From: Metabacillus malikii
Lineage (GTDB): Bacteria > Bacillota > Bacilli > Bacillales > Bacillaceae
DNA: 64,000 nt
Assembly (NCBI RefSeq): GCF_030813355.1
Contig: NZ_JAUSUD010000016.1
Location: 1-64,000, forward strand
Reading direction: 5' to 3'
This document shows positions 18,199-26,439 of the stretch, in pieces (within the stretch, counting starts at the first letter, position 1; each line of letters starts with the position of its first letter). The notes under the pieces are model-generated. The model did no database searches. It had not been told where the DNA came from and saw nothing but the letters and a program-made list of their open reading frames with translations. A program made the translations under genes and the position numbers.

Positions 18199-19434
18199 TT
18201 ACTCTCTCAAAAAATCTTTATTGAAGCTTGTACCCGGAGATTGATCCCCCTCTAGTTTTCCTTTAATTCCCTTTTGTATCACTTTATCTCCATATTTATG
18301 TTTAATTTTATCTATAACTGAGAGTAATGGTTCTTGTTTAGCATCATCTTCATATGAAAAGATATCTAGTTGTTTCATTGCTTCCTTCTTTTCAACTAAG
18401 TCCTGTGCAGTAACACCTAAAAGGCGGATTGGTTCCTCATCCCAATGAGTATCAAATAGCTGCTTAGCTTGACGATAAATTTCATCTTCACTTTGAGTAG
18501 GGTTCGCTAACTTTTTACTTCTAGTAATGGTTTTTAAATTCCCATAACGAATACTTATAAATATTTTAGAAGCAAGAACATCTTTTCTCTTCATTCTAAC
18601 GAATACTGAATGAGAGAGCTTTTTAAGGACTTCATAAATGACTAATTGATTTGTCGTATCCTTAGGGAGTGTTGTTGAATTACCAATACTTTTAAAGTCG
18701 TAAATGGAATCAGGATTAACTTCCCTGTTATCAATACCATTTGCGCGTTGCTTTAATCGTTCTCCATTTATACCTAGTAGTCCTTTTAGTTGTACAATAT
18801 CACTATGTGCTAAATCATAGATAGTTTTTATTCCAATTGAACTCAGCTTTTCAGCGGTCTTTTCACCAATACCATGCATGTTTGCGACAGGTAATGGCCA
18901 AAGTGTATCTTGTAGCTCTCTTTTCCTCAATATTGTAATACCTAGTGGTTTCTTCATATTCGATGCCATCTTTGCCAAAAACTTATTAGGGGCTACACCT
19001 ATACTGCAAGGAAGTAATAACTCGTCTAGTAATCTTTTCTGTATAGTAATCGGAATTTCCAAAGGGTTATGATTAATAATTCCTGTAATATCCATATACC
19101 CTTCATCAATAGATACTGGTTCGACAAGGTCTGTAAATTCTCTAAGTATATCAAACATCGCGGTTGAAGCTTTTCGATACCTATCAAAATTTGGCTTTTT
19201 CACAATTAAATCAGGGCACAATTTTTTTGCTTGCCATAAAGGCATTGTTGTCTTTACACCTTTGGCCCTCGCCTCATAACTGCACGTTATAATTATTCCT
19301 TTTCTTTCCTCTACATTGCCTGCGACTGCGAGCGGTTTATTTCGCAAATTAGGATCAAAAGCCATCTCAACAGATGCATAAAAACTATTCATATCGACAT
19401 GTAGAATAATTCTACGAGATTGTGATTTATCCAT
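18199..19434 (-). CDS. dinB: DNA polymerase IV (DinB/YqjH type)
   Basis: Y-family translesion polymerase, 412 residues. Catalytic motifs LHVDMNSFYASVEMA and PVSIDEGYMDI are present, followed by the thumb helix-hairpin-helix (MHGIGEKTAEKL) and the little-finger domain. This is the second Y-family polymerase of the window, matching the B. subtilis arrangement with yqjH and yqjW in one region. Start at MDKSQSRRIILHVD is chosen by family length; its ribosome site (GGTG) is weak and 30 upstream codons are open. No LexA-like box is seen upstream. Confidence 0.92.
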   Translation of the reverse strand: MDKSQSRRIILHVDMNSFYASVEMAFDPNLRNKPLAVAGNVEERKGIIITCSYEARAKGVKTTMPLWQAKKLCPDLIVKKPNFDRYRKASTAMFDILREFTDLVEPVSIDEGYMDITGIINHNPLEIPITIQKRLLDELLLPCSIGVAPNKFLAKMASNMKKPLGITILRKRELQDTLWPLPVANMHGIGEKTAEKLSSIGIKTIYDLAHSDIVQLKGLLGINGERLKQRANGIDNREVNPDSIYDFKSIGNSTTLPKDTTNQLVIYEVLKKLSHSVFVRMKRKDVLASKIFISIRYGNLKTITRSKKLANPTQSEDEIYRQAKQLFDTHWDEEPIRLLGVTAQDLVEKKEAMKQLDIFSYEDDAKQEPLLSVIDKIKHKYGDKVIQKGIKGKLEGDQSPGTSFNKDFLRE

Positions 19435-19487
19435 TAAAAACACCACACATACTATTTGTTTACTACTATAAAGGAGAATGCTAAAAA

Positions 19488-19513
19488 AATCACCAATCCT
19501 ATGATTGGTGATT
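19488..19513 (-). terminator. Terminator of the cheW-like gene
   Basis: Perfect 11-bp stem AATCACCAATC/GATTGGTGATT with a T run on the minus strand. The stop codon of the CheW gene lies in the loop. Confidence 0.85.
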
Positions 19514-19966
19514 AATGATTTCATCTTTTACAAGTGCGATACCTTCGAGACTAGAAACAAATTGATTCGGATCAATAATCGTAATGAGTCGCTCCTCTAA
19601 ACTTGCAACTGCAACAAAATATTTCGTTGCTTGGAACGCTCCAACTGCAATTGATTTTAATTGTTCTTCTTGAATATCTAGAATTTCTTTCGCCTCTTGG
19701 ACAATTAGAGCAACTGACAATTCGCTAGATTGGATTACGATTAGCTTAATATCATCACTAACATTCGTATTTTTCTGGTATAATATATAGTTCGTATCTA
19801 GTGCCGGAATTAATTCACCCCTAACTTTTACTACACCTTTCATATAATACGGCATGTTAGGAATAACGTTTATATCATCTAACTTCTCAATTGAAATCAC
19901 ATTTTCGATTGGTACACCGTATTCCTCATTCCCTGCTTGAAAGACAACAATTTTTGCAATATCCAT
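19499..19966 (-). CDS. CheW-like chemotaxis adaptor
   Basis: 155-residue CheW-domain protein. It starts MDIAKIVVFQAGNEEYGVPIENV and has the domain landmarks MKGVVKVRGELIPALD (about 44-59) and the hydrophobic beta strands KLIVIQSSELSVALIVQ. CheW couples methyl-accepting receptors to the CheA kinase. Here it stands alone, without CheA, receptors or other che genes, so it may be an accessory coupling protein. AGAGGAG lies seven bases before the chosen start; a start 17 codons earlier is possible. Confidence 0.85.
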   Translation of the reverse strand: MDIAKIVVFQAGNEEYGVPIENVISIEKLDDINVIPNMPYYMKGVVKVRGELIPALDTNYILYQKNTNVSDDIKLIVIQSSELSVALIVQEAKEILDIQEEQLKSIAVGAFQATKYFVAVASLEERLITIIDPNQFVSSLEGIALVKDEIINHQS

Positions 19967-20270
19967 ATAATAACTCCTCTCGGAAGATTTACTGTATAGC
20001 TTACCTATGACTATCATACTATTATTTTAGTAGGATGTGAAGTGAATCTAGCCACCATAGCTCATATGAAAAAAGTGGACATTCATAAATCAGTAATGGG
20101 TATATTAATAAAGAAATCTTAAACTTTTGCTCAAAGTAATACATGCCATCCTTTATCTATTTAAAAGAATAAAAAGTTCTGAAATAAGATAAAAAAAGTG
20201 AATATATAAACAATTCGCAAATGTATTGACGTAGAAACAAGAAATTGTTAAGATTCGTCTATTATCTTAA

Positions 20271-20276
20271 TATAAT
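20271..20276 (+). promoter_or_regulatory. -10 box of pbuG leader
   Basis: TATAAT five bases before the riboswitch aptamer. The best -35 (TTGTTA, 20245-20250) gives a long 20-bp spacer, so only the -10 is firm. Confidence 0.4.
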
Positions 20277-20280
20277 ATCT

Positions 20281-20346
20281 CTTGTATAAGTTCAAGAATA
20301 GGGCTTGAACGTTTCTACCAGCTACCATAAATAGCTTGTCTACAAG
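20281..20346 (+). promoter_or_regulatory. Purine riboswitch aptamer, guanine class
   Basis: All parts of the purine aptamer are visible: P1 CTTGTA/TACAAG, P2 GTTCAAG/CTTGAAC with loop AATAGGG, the GTTTCTACC junction, and P3 AGCTA/TAGCT with loop CCATAAA. The specificity base in the GTCTAC junction strand is C (20340), which pairs with guanine; adenine riboswitches have U. It should turn off pbuG when guanine or hypoxanthine is abundant. Confidence 0.93.
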
Positions 20347-20348
20347 GA

Positions 20349-20383
20349 TTGTGATTTGTGCTAATCTCATCACAACTCTTTTT
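20349..20383 (+). terminator. Riboswitch-proximal terminator T1
   Basis: Stem TTGTGAT/ATCACAA with a 13-nt loop and a run of five T (20379-20383), three bases after the aptamer. It is probably the switching terminator. Confidence 0.6.
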
Positions 20384-20389
20384 ATAGAT

Positions 20390-20425
20390 AAAAACTTTGG
20401 TAGCTACTGCCAAAGTTTTTATTTG
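20390..20425 (+). terminator. Second terminator-like hairpin T2 in the pbuG leader
   Basis: Perfect 11-bp stem AAAAACTTTGG/CCAAAGTTTTT followed by 'tttttattt'. Its loop TAGCTACTG can pair with bases of aptamer P3 (GCTACCA), which suggests communication with the aptamer. The 130 bases from here to the start contain a further dyad (ATGTACG/CGTACAT) of unknown meaning. Confidence 0.6.
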
Positions 20426-20573
20426 TATAGACAGTAATATATGTATTTATTATGTACGTATAACACGTACAGATAGGCTTTCCCTTTCATATCTGAAGGA
20501 AATAGGCGTACATATACATATTTAGGTAAATCGTTCTGCCTACAACTGTCCCTAAATGAGGAGGAAAAGTCAA

Positions 20574-21866
20574 GTGAGAAACTTTTTTCAATTTGATGAA
20601 CGAGGAACAACATATAAAAAGGAAACATTAGCTGGGATAACAACATTTTTATCAATGGCATATATACTCGTAGTCAACCCAATCATATTAAGTCAAGCTG
20701 GCATGGATAAAGGAGCACTCTTTACAGCAACAGCTTTATCCGCAATTGTTGGTTCCTTACTAATCGGGTTGTTAGCAAACTATCCAATCGGAATAGCACC
20801 TAGTATGGGGTTAAATTCATTTTTTACATTCTCTGTTTGTATCGGAATGGGGATTGAATGGGAAATAGCCTTAACTGGAGTCTTTGTAGCGGGAATTATT
20901 TTTATGATTTTAAGCTTATTGAAAATACGGGAAAAAATTATCAATGTCATTCCACAAGATCTTAAACATGCAATTGCGTCTGGAATTGGATTCTTCATTG
21001 CATTTGTTGGATTGAAAAATGCTGGAATCATCGTTAATAACCCAGACACATTTGTTGCAATTGGAGATTTAACAAGCCCTGGGCCAGGACTAGCTGTAAT
21101 TGGATTTATTATTACATTAATGATGTTAGTTCGCGGAATAAACGGTGGAATCTTTTTCGGTATGGTTTTAACAACAATTTTTGGGATGTTAGTTGGATTT
21201 ATTGAACTCCCGACGTCTATTGTTGGGAAGGTTCCTAGTTTAGAGCCAACATTTGGAGTTGTATTTACACATTTAGGAGAAATTTTCACACCACAAGTAC
21301 TTACAGTAATTTTTACGTTTTTGTTTGTTGCCTTTTTCGATACAGCTGGTGCTCTCATTGCTGTTGCGAGTCAAGCTGGCTTATTAAAGGACAATAAAAT
21401 ACCAAATGCAGGTCGGGCACTTTTAGCAGATTCTACCTCAGGTGTTGCAGGTGCCATCTTCGGAACATCAACAACTGCTTCTTTTGTCGAATCGACGGCA
21501 GGAATTGCAGTTGGGGGACGCACCGGTTTTACTGCTGTGATTATTTCTATATGTTTTACGATTTCGTTGTTCTTTTCACCAATATTATCCGTCATTACAC
21601 CAGAGGTTACTTCCCCCGCTCTCATTATTGTTGGTGCATTAATGGCAATGGAGATAAGTAAAATTAATTGGAGTAAGTTAGAGGTTGTAATTCCCTCATT
21701 TGTCACAATTATTATGATGCCATTAACTTCTAGTGTAGCTACTGGAATTGCACTTGGTTTTATCCTCTACCCTTTTGCAATGATTGCACAGAAACGTATG
21801 CAAGAAGTTCATCCAATTATTTATGTATTGAGTATATTATTTATATTATATTTTATATTTGTATAG
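20574..21866 (+). CDS. pbuG: Guanine/hypoxanthine permease
   Basis: Proton-coupled purine importer of the NCS2/AzgA-like family, 430 residues, about 12 membrane segments. Family stretches include GITTFLSMAYILVVNPIIL, GLNSFFTFSV, FFDTAGALIAVASQAGLL and GTSTTASFVEST. Overall very close to B. subtilis PbuG. A GTG start at 20574 is preferred: the in-frame ATG at 20556 overlaps the GAGGAGG ribosome site that serves the GTG. Controlled by the upstream guanine riboswitch, which agrees with the substrate. Confidence 0.93.
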   Translation: MRNFFQFDERGTTYKKETLAGITTFLSMAYILVVNPIILSQAGMDKGALFTATALSAIVGSLLIGLLANYPIGIAPSMGLNSFFTFSVCIGMGIEWEIALTGVFVAGIIFMILSLLKIREKIINVIPQDLKHAIASGIGFFIAFVGLKNAGIIVNNPDTFVAIGDLTSPGPGLAVIGFIITLMMLVRGINGGIFFGMVLTTIFGMLVGFIELPTSIVGKVPSLEPTFGVVFTHLGEIFTPQVLTVIFTFLFVAFFDTAGALIAVASQAGLLKDNKIPNAGRALLADSTSGVAGAIFGTSTTASFVESTAGIAVGGRTGFTAVIISICFTISLFFSPILSVITPEVTSPALIIVGALMAMEISKINWSKLEVVIPSFVTIIMMPLTSSVATGIALGFILYPFAMIAQKRMQEVHPIIYVLSILFILYFIFV

Positions 21867-21872
21867 CGTTGA

Positions 21873-21902
21873 ACAGGATGAAGATGTTTCTTCATCCTGT
21901 TT
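21873..21902 (+). terminator. Terminator of pbuG
   Basis: 13-bp stem AACAGGATGAAGA/TCTTCATCCTGTT followed by a T run. Confidence 0.88.
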
Positions 21903-22006
21903 TTTACTTATTAACTACTAATAATGTACATTAACTAGTAAATGAAACTTTATGAAGTTTATTTCGTATTACTTATTATCAAAATTTAATTGAAGGGACG
22001 AAACTT

Positions 22007-23689
22007 ATGTTTAATATATTATTATTTTCAGGCATAATTGGATTAATCACAGCATTGCTACTCGTACCAATTACGAAACAACATAATGCTGAAAAGGAAA
22101 GTAAACCTTTCCCGGTTGTTCAGTCTTTCATGGCTGTACTTCTCCTCACTGTTATTATTAGCTTTATTTTCTATTACTTTACAAATATAGACCAGAACTT
22201 TACATCAGTTTGGATTTTTGCGATTATCATCTCTGCTTTAGGAGCACTGATTGCAAAAGGCTACGAAAGAATGATTAAAGGTATACTCTTTGTTGCAAGT
22301 CTTTGCATCGGTATTTATATGATTACAGCACCTATTTTTAATGCAGATGATAAATATGAACAGGTGAAAGTTGAAGAGAAAGTCGAGATTGAAGCTTTTG
22401 ATGAGACAAAAACACCAGCAAGTGTTCCTCCACAATTTGCTCGTAATAAGATGAAGAAGGCCTTTGGTCAAGTGCCGAACACAAGCTATTATGAACTGGG
22501 TTCATTGCAAATCCAAAAGGTTGATGGTCATTATACTTACATCGCACCTGTTGAGTTTTCTGGTTTTTTCAAGTGGTGGAATGCAGATAGTACTCCTGGC
22601 TATTTTACGTTAAGCGCAACAGATTCATCGGCTAACCCGAAATTCATTAAAGCTGATATGATTTACACTCCATCCTCCTATTTTAATAAAAACATTGAAC
22701 GTCATATCAGAATGACTTACCCTAAACGTATATTTTATGGAGATGTACAATTAGAAATAGACGATGATGGAAAACCATACTATATAAGCACGTATGGAAA
22801 CTTCGTATCTGCACGAAACGGATTTATAGCAGAAGGTATAGTTATGGTAGATCCCAAAACCGGTGAAACGAAGGATTACTTATTATCTGAAGTCCCTGAG
22901 TTTATAGATGGAGCAGTATCTCCAGAAGCTGTTAGTCTGCAAAACAGTTACTATGGTAAATATATACACGGTTTTTGGAACAGTGTTTTTGGGAAGTCAG
23001 ATGTTAAACTTCCTTCTGATGAAGGTACTGAGGCTAATGTGAGTCCAATATTCGATGAACATGGTGACATGTACTATTTCACAGACTTTACTAGCCCTAA
23101 AGAAGGCGTTGATTCAATGCTAGGTTATTCGTTAACAAACTCAAGAACAGGTAAAGCAACTTATTATACAGGTAATTTAGAAGAGTCGTATATGGATTCT
23201 CAAGGAGCTCTACAAATTATCGAGAAGAAATTTATTGAAAAGAAATGGCAGGGAGAAATGCCTGTACTATATAATTTTTACGGTGAAGCAAGTTGGCTTA
23301 CCCCTGTATTGGACTCAAATGGTTTTTTACAGAATTACTTTATCGTTTCCGCAGCGAACCCAGAAATTTCAGCATATGGGAATACACCGAATGAAGCATT
23401 AAAAGGATATAAAGTTGCTTTACAAAAGGGCGGCAGTAAAGTAGATGGCACTTCTAAAGCAGAAGAAAAACAGACTACCGGAAAAGTAGTAAGGCTATTT
23501 AAAGAGAAGTCTGGCGATTATACAGTTGTATCATTTCTATTAGATAACAAACAAAGCTACATCATTTCTTCAGAAGTTTACCCATTTGCAATTTATTTGC
23601 AAGAAGGTGATAACGTCATCGTTACTTATTTAGATACAGGTGAAGAATTTCTACCTGTAAAAGAAATGACAATTAATGGTCTTCAATAA
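22007..23689 (+). CDS. Uncharacterised membrane protein with large extracytoplasmic domain
   Basis: 560 residues; I do not recognise the family. Four hydrophobic segments (about 1-20, 41-61, 68-85, 91-110) are followed by a charged linker rich in E and K (about 117-135) and a large hydrophilic region that should lie outside the membrane. That region has two similar stretches, DPKTGETKDYL... and NSRTGKATYYT..., each after a strand pair, reminiscent of PepSY-like repeats (weak inference). After a Lys/Gly linker (about 478-490) a 70-residue all-beta, OB-like module closes the protein. Monocistronic, good coding composition, convergent with the SEDS gene across a shared terminator. Confidence 0.75.
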   Translation: MFNILLFSGIIGLITALLLVPITKQHNAEKESKPFPVVQSFMAVLLLTVIISFIFYYFTNIDQNFTSVWIFAIIISALGALIAKGYERMIKGILFVASLCIGIYMITAPIFNADDKYEQVKVEEKVEIEAFDETKTPASVPPQFARNKMKKAFGQVPNTSYYELGSLQIQKVDGHYTYIAPVEFSGFFKWWNADSTPGYFTLSATDSSANPKFIKADMIYTPSSYFNKNIERHIRMTYPKRIFYGDVQLEIDDDGKPYYISTYGNFVSARNGFIAEGIVMVDPKTGETKDYLLSEVPEFIDGAVSPEAVSLQNSYYGKYIHGFWNSVFGKSDVKLPSDEGTEANVSPIFDEHGDMYYFTDFTSPKEGVDSMLGYSLTNSRTGKATYYTGNLEESYMDSQGALQIIEKKFIEKKWQGEMPVLYNFYGEASWLTPVLDSNGFLQNYFIVSAANPEISAYGNTPNEALKGYKVALQKGGSKVDGTSKAEEKQTTGKVVRLFKEKSGDYTVVSFLLDNKQSYIISSEVYPFAIYLQEGDNVIVTYLDTGEEFLPVKEMTINGLQ

Positions 23690-23757
23690 TAATAGAATTT
23701 TACTGGCGTAAATATTTATATAAACGTAAAGAGTAAATGTGAGCTAACAGACTTAAG

Positions 23758-23788
23758 AAAAGGGTGACCTCAAATGGGTCACCCTTTT
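23758..23788. terminator. Bidirectional terminator
   Basis: Perfect 12-bp stem AAAAGGGTGACC/GGTCACCCTTTT between the unknown membrane protein gene and the converging SEDS gene. Confidence 0.88.
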
Positions 23789-23808
23789 CATTATTACTCG
23801 TATTCAAA

Positions 23809-24981
23809 TTACTCATCATTCGAGAACATGTAATCTCTCTTTTTCAATGAAACGTTTAATACTAGCCCTAAGCCCAGCATACTTGCCATAACTGAACTTC
23901 CACCATAACTCATTAACAAGAGCGGTATGCCGGTAATTGGGATTAATCCTGATACCATGCCGATGTTTTGAAAGGTGTGGAACGTGAAAAGCGCAACCAT
24001 TCCAATACAAATATAAAATTCAAATAAGTTATTTCGTACATACATTGCAATTCCTAACATACGATAAATAATTAAAAAGTATAATGAAATAACGATTGAA
24101 GCCCCAATAAATCCAAATTCTTCAGCAACGATTGTAAATATAAAATCAGAGTGAGCCTCAGGTGTATATACGTTACTTTGTTGTAGACCTTTTCCATCTA
24201 TCATACCTGAACCAATTGCTAATAAAGATTGCTTTAATTGATAGCCAATTCCTTCAGCATGTTCAAATGGATTAAGCCATGAATAAATACGGTTAAGTTG
24301 ATAAGTACCAAATATATTCAACAAAAAGTCTGGATTATATATAAATGTTAATACTAAACCAGTAACTGTTGATATGATTAAAAAGAATATAACAAGCATT
24401 ATCCTCCAGTTAATGCCCGATAAAAAAGTAATCGCTAATGTGATGACCACTATAACTAACGCTGAACCAAAATCATTTTGTTTCAAGATTAACAAGACTG
24501 GCGGTAAAGAAACTGCAGCAATTTTCAGTAATAAAATAAAATCACGTTTAATGGCATCTGCATTTCCAATTTCATAATGCTTATACGTTACGTTAGCGAG
24601 CATCATAATGACAAAGATTTTCATATATTCAGAGGGTTGAATTGAACCAATGCCCGGAACTCTAAACCATGACTTTGCACCATTGATTTCAGGTGCGATA
24701 CTCTCAGGTACAACTAAAATTGCAATTAACAGCAGTATACCTAAACCATAAAAATATGGTGTAACTTTATTTATTTGCTCAAAATCGAACAGAAAAATGA
24801 CTGAAGCTATAATTATCCCAAGTATAAACCAAATAATTTGCTTCATAAAAAAATTTTCATCATATTGTGCATACTTTTGTGCACTAAAAATTGATACGCA
24901 GCTGCAAATCATTAATAAAAATAAAAAAAACACTAAAGAAGCATCAAAATAATTACCTTTTTTTGTTGACAAACAAATCAC
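23809..24981 (-). CDS. SEDS family peptidoglycan glycosyltransferase (RodA/FtsW type)
   Basis: 390 residues, about ten membrane segments. SEDS proteins polymerise lipid II into glycan strands together with a class B PBP. Landmarks: GAKSWFRVPGIGSIQPSEYMK (about 100-120, written in part), LKQNDFGSALV with the essential aspartate, the extracellular loop GIGYQLKQSLLAIGSGM and AHSDFIFTIVAEEFGF, and PITGIPLLLMSYGGSS. The order fits a RodA-like accessory protein (compare B. subtilis YwcF/RodA paralogues) rather than FtsW next to a division cluster. No partner PBP is adjacent. The upstream 24982-25250 gap holds no gene; only short dyads are visible. Confidence 0.85.
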   Translation of the reverse strand: MICLSTKKGNYFDASLVFFLFLLMICSCVSIFSAQKYAQYDENFFMKQIIWFILGIIIASVIFLFDFEQINKVTPYFYGLGILLLIAILVVPESIAPEINGAKSWFRVPGIGSIQPSEYMKIFVIMMLANVTYKHYEIGNADAIKRDFILLLKIAAVSLPPVLLILKQNDFGSALVIVVITLAITFLSGINWRIMLVIFFLIISTVTGLVLTFIYNPDFLLNIFGTYQLNRIYSWLNPFEHAEGIGYQLKQSLLAIGSGMIDGKGLQQSNVYTPEAHSDFIFTIVAEEFGFIGASIVISLYFLIIYRMLGIAMYVRNNLFEFYICIGMVALFTFHTFQNIGMVSGLIPITGIPLLLMSYGGSSVMASMLGLGLVLNVSLKKRDYMFSNDE

Positions 24982-25251
24982 CGTTCTCTATAAATTCTAA
25001 TAAATCAAGATTAACACGTCTAAAGAAAAAAAACATTTACTTTTTTCTTAATTATTTCTTAACCATTGTAGCATTAACATATTCAACATCATTAAGTTAG
25101 ACGTAAAAAAGCAAATAATGTTTCATATTCTTTATTGTATCAAATAATCGTAACTTAGAGTCTCAATACGCATTAATGTAGTTACTGAATAAGTTTTGTA
25201 AAAACTTCATACGAATACAAATATTATGGTTGATTTTATCTGTACGAATAA

Positions 25252-25281
25252 AAAGAAGCAGGTTCAGTACCTGCCTCTTTC
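25252..25281 (-). terminator. Terminator of the CAP-domain gene
   Basis: Stem GAAGCAGGT/ACCTGCCTC with a T run on the minus strand. Confidence 0.8.
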
Positions 25282-25296
25282 TTGTAGAGGTGGATG

Positions 25297-26253
25297 TTAC
25301 TTTCCGATAAACATTTGTGTCCAATGGTGCCCACTTGCGTCGTATCCTACACCAATATGTGTAAAGTCTTTACTCATTATGTTTTTCCGATGACCTTCAC
25401 TGTTCATCCAAGATTGAACTACTTTTGAAGCTGTTTGTTGCCCTTGTGCGATGTTTTCACCTGCTGTCTTATATGTTACTCCGAAGTCACGCATCATATC
25501 AAAAGGAGAGCCATAAGTTGGGCTTGTATGTGAAAAATAATGGTTTTGTCTCATATCTTCAGACTTCTTTTGAGCAACTCCACTTAATTGGACATCAGCC
25601 TTTAAATCAGGGAGACCATTTCTTCTTCTTTCAGCATTAGTTAAGTCAATTACTTGTTGAACTTCTTGACTGAGTCCTTGCGTATTTGTTGTTGTATTAG
25701 TTTGGTTATTTTTAGCTGCTGTTTGATTATTGTTAGCTGGTGTTTGGTTATTATTAGTTGGCGTTTGACTCACTTTAGGTCTATTATTGTCAACTTGTTG
25801 CTTAGCAGGCTGTTGTTGGGTATTTGTTTGATTTACTTGTTGTTTTGAGTTATTCGTATTTACTCTTTCAAAAGAATACTTGGCCTCTCTTACAACTATA
25901 GCTTTCGTGTGTGGGTAGTTTTTACTGGAAATATTTGTCTTAGAACTTGAAATGTCCATATTATCATTCTCACGGAAATCAGGGACTAAATCAAAATCGT
26001 TATCATCTGATCTGTCATTTTCAGGGTCACGATGAGCTGTTTCAGTTTCATTCGGTATACCGTTGTTCCTATTATGAGCATTTCTTGAATATGGCCCATA
26101 GCTTTGATCACCAGTTTGTTGGTTTTCATTTGCTACGTTAACTGGCCCAATTTGGTTTCTGTTTGTATCATCCATTGCCTCATTGTTATTACAGGCTACA
26201 AGTCCAGCAACAAGTGCACCAGTAATAAACATTGATGTTTTTTTCAATATCAT
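25297..26253 (-). CDS. CAP (SCP/PR1-like) domain lipoprotein, YkwD type
   Basis: 318 residues. N-terminal lipoprotein signal MILKKTSMFITGALVAGLVAC, with the lipobox LVAC, so the mature protein should be anchored outside the membrane. A long low-complexity stretch rich in N, Q, T and P (about 125-200) acts as linker to a C-terminal CAP domain: VIDLTNAERRRNGLPDL, HNYF-like motif NHYFSHTSPTYG, ENIAQGQ and HRKNIMSKDFTHIGVGY. Such YkwD-type proteins occur in spores and cell walls; function unclear. Start chosen by AAGGAGG upstream; 27 further codons are open. Confidence 0.86.
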   Translation of the reverse strand: MILKKTSMFITGALVAGLVACNNNEAMDDTNRNQIGPVNVANENQQTGDQSYGPYSRNAHNRNNGIPNETETAHRDPENDRSDDNDFDLVPDFRENDNMDISSSKTNISSKNYPHTKAIVVREAKYSFERVNTNNSKQQVNQTNTQQQPAKQQVDNNRPKVSQTPTNNNQTPANNNQTAAKNNQTNTTTNTQGLSQEVQQVIDLTNAERRRNGLPDLKADVQLSGVAQKKSEDMRQNHYFSHTSPTYGSPFDMMRDFGVTYKTAGENIAQGQQTASKVVQSWMNSEGHRKNIMSKDFTHIGVGYDASGHHWTQMFIGK

Positions 26254-26404
26254 TGTAAACTCCTCCTTTTTATATTTCCACACACTATTAGCATCTTGCA
26301 AATTGTTAAAACTATAGTTGGAAATAAACATCAAATTAGGAGGGAAATATTACTGGTTACTCACTGTCAGTAGAGTAGCTTTTAAAAAATAATGTGAACA
26401 AAAA

Positions 26405-26430
26405 AAGAGCAGAAATCATTTTCCGCTCTT
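26405..26430 (-). terminator. Terminator of yqjE
   Basis: Minus-strand hairpin GAGCGGAAA/TTTCTGCTC followed by eight T. Confidence 0.8.
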
Positions 26431-26439
26431 CCTAGTCTT

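Noticed and set aside
20780-21358. Long minus-strand open frame inside pbuG
   Set aside because: Antisense shadow of a well-supported permease gene; no start site and unnatural composition.
26314-26334. Upstream start of the CAP-domain gene giving 345 residues
   Set aside because: It would put 27 residues before a perfect lipoprotein signal and ignore the AAGGAGG site that serves the start at 26253.
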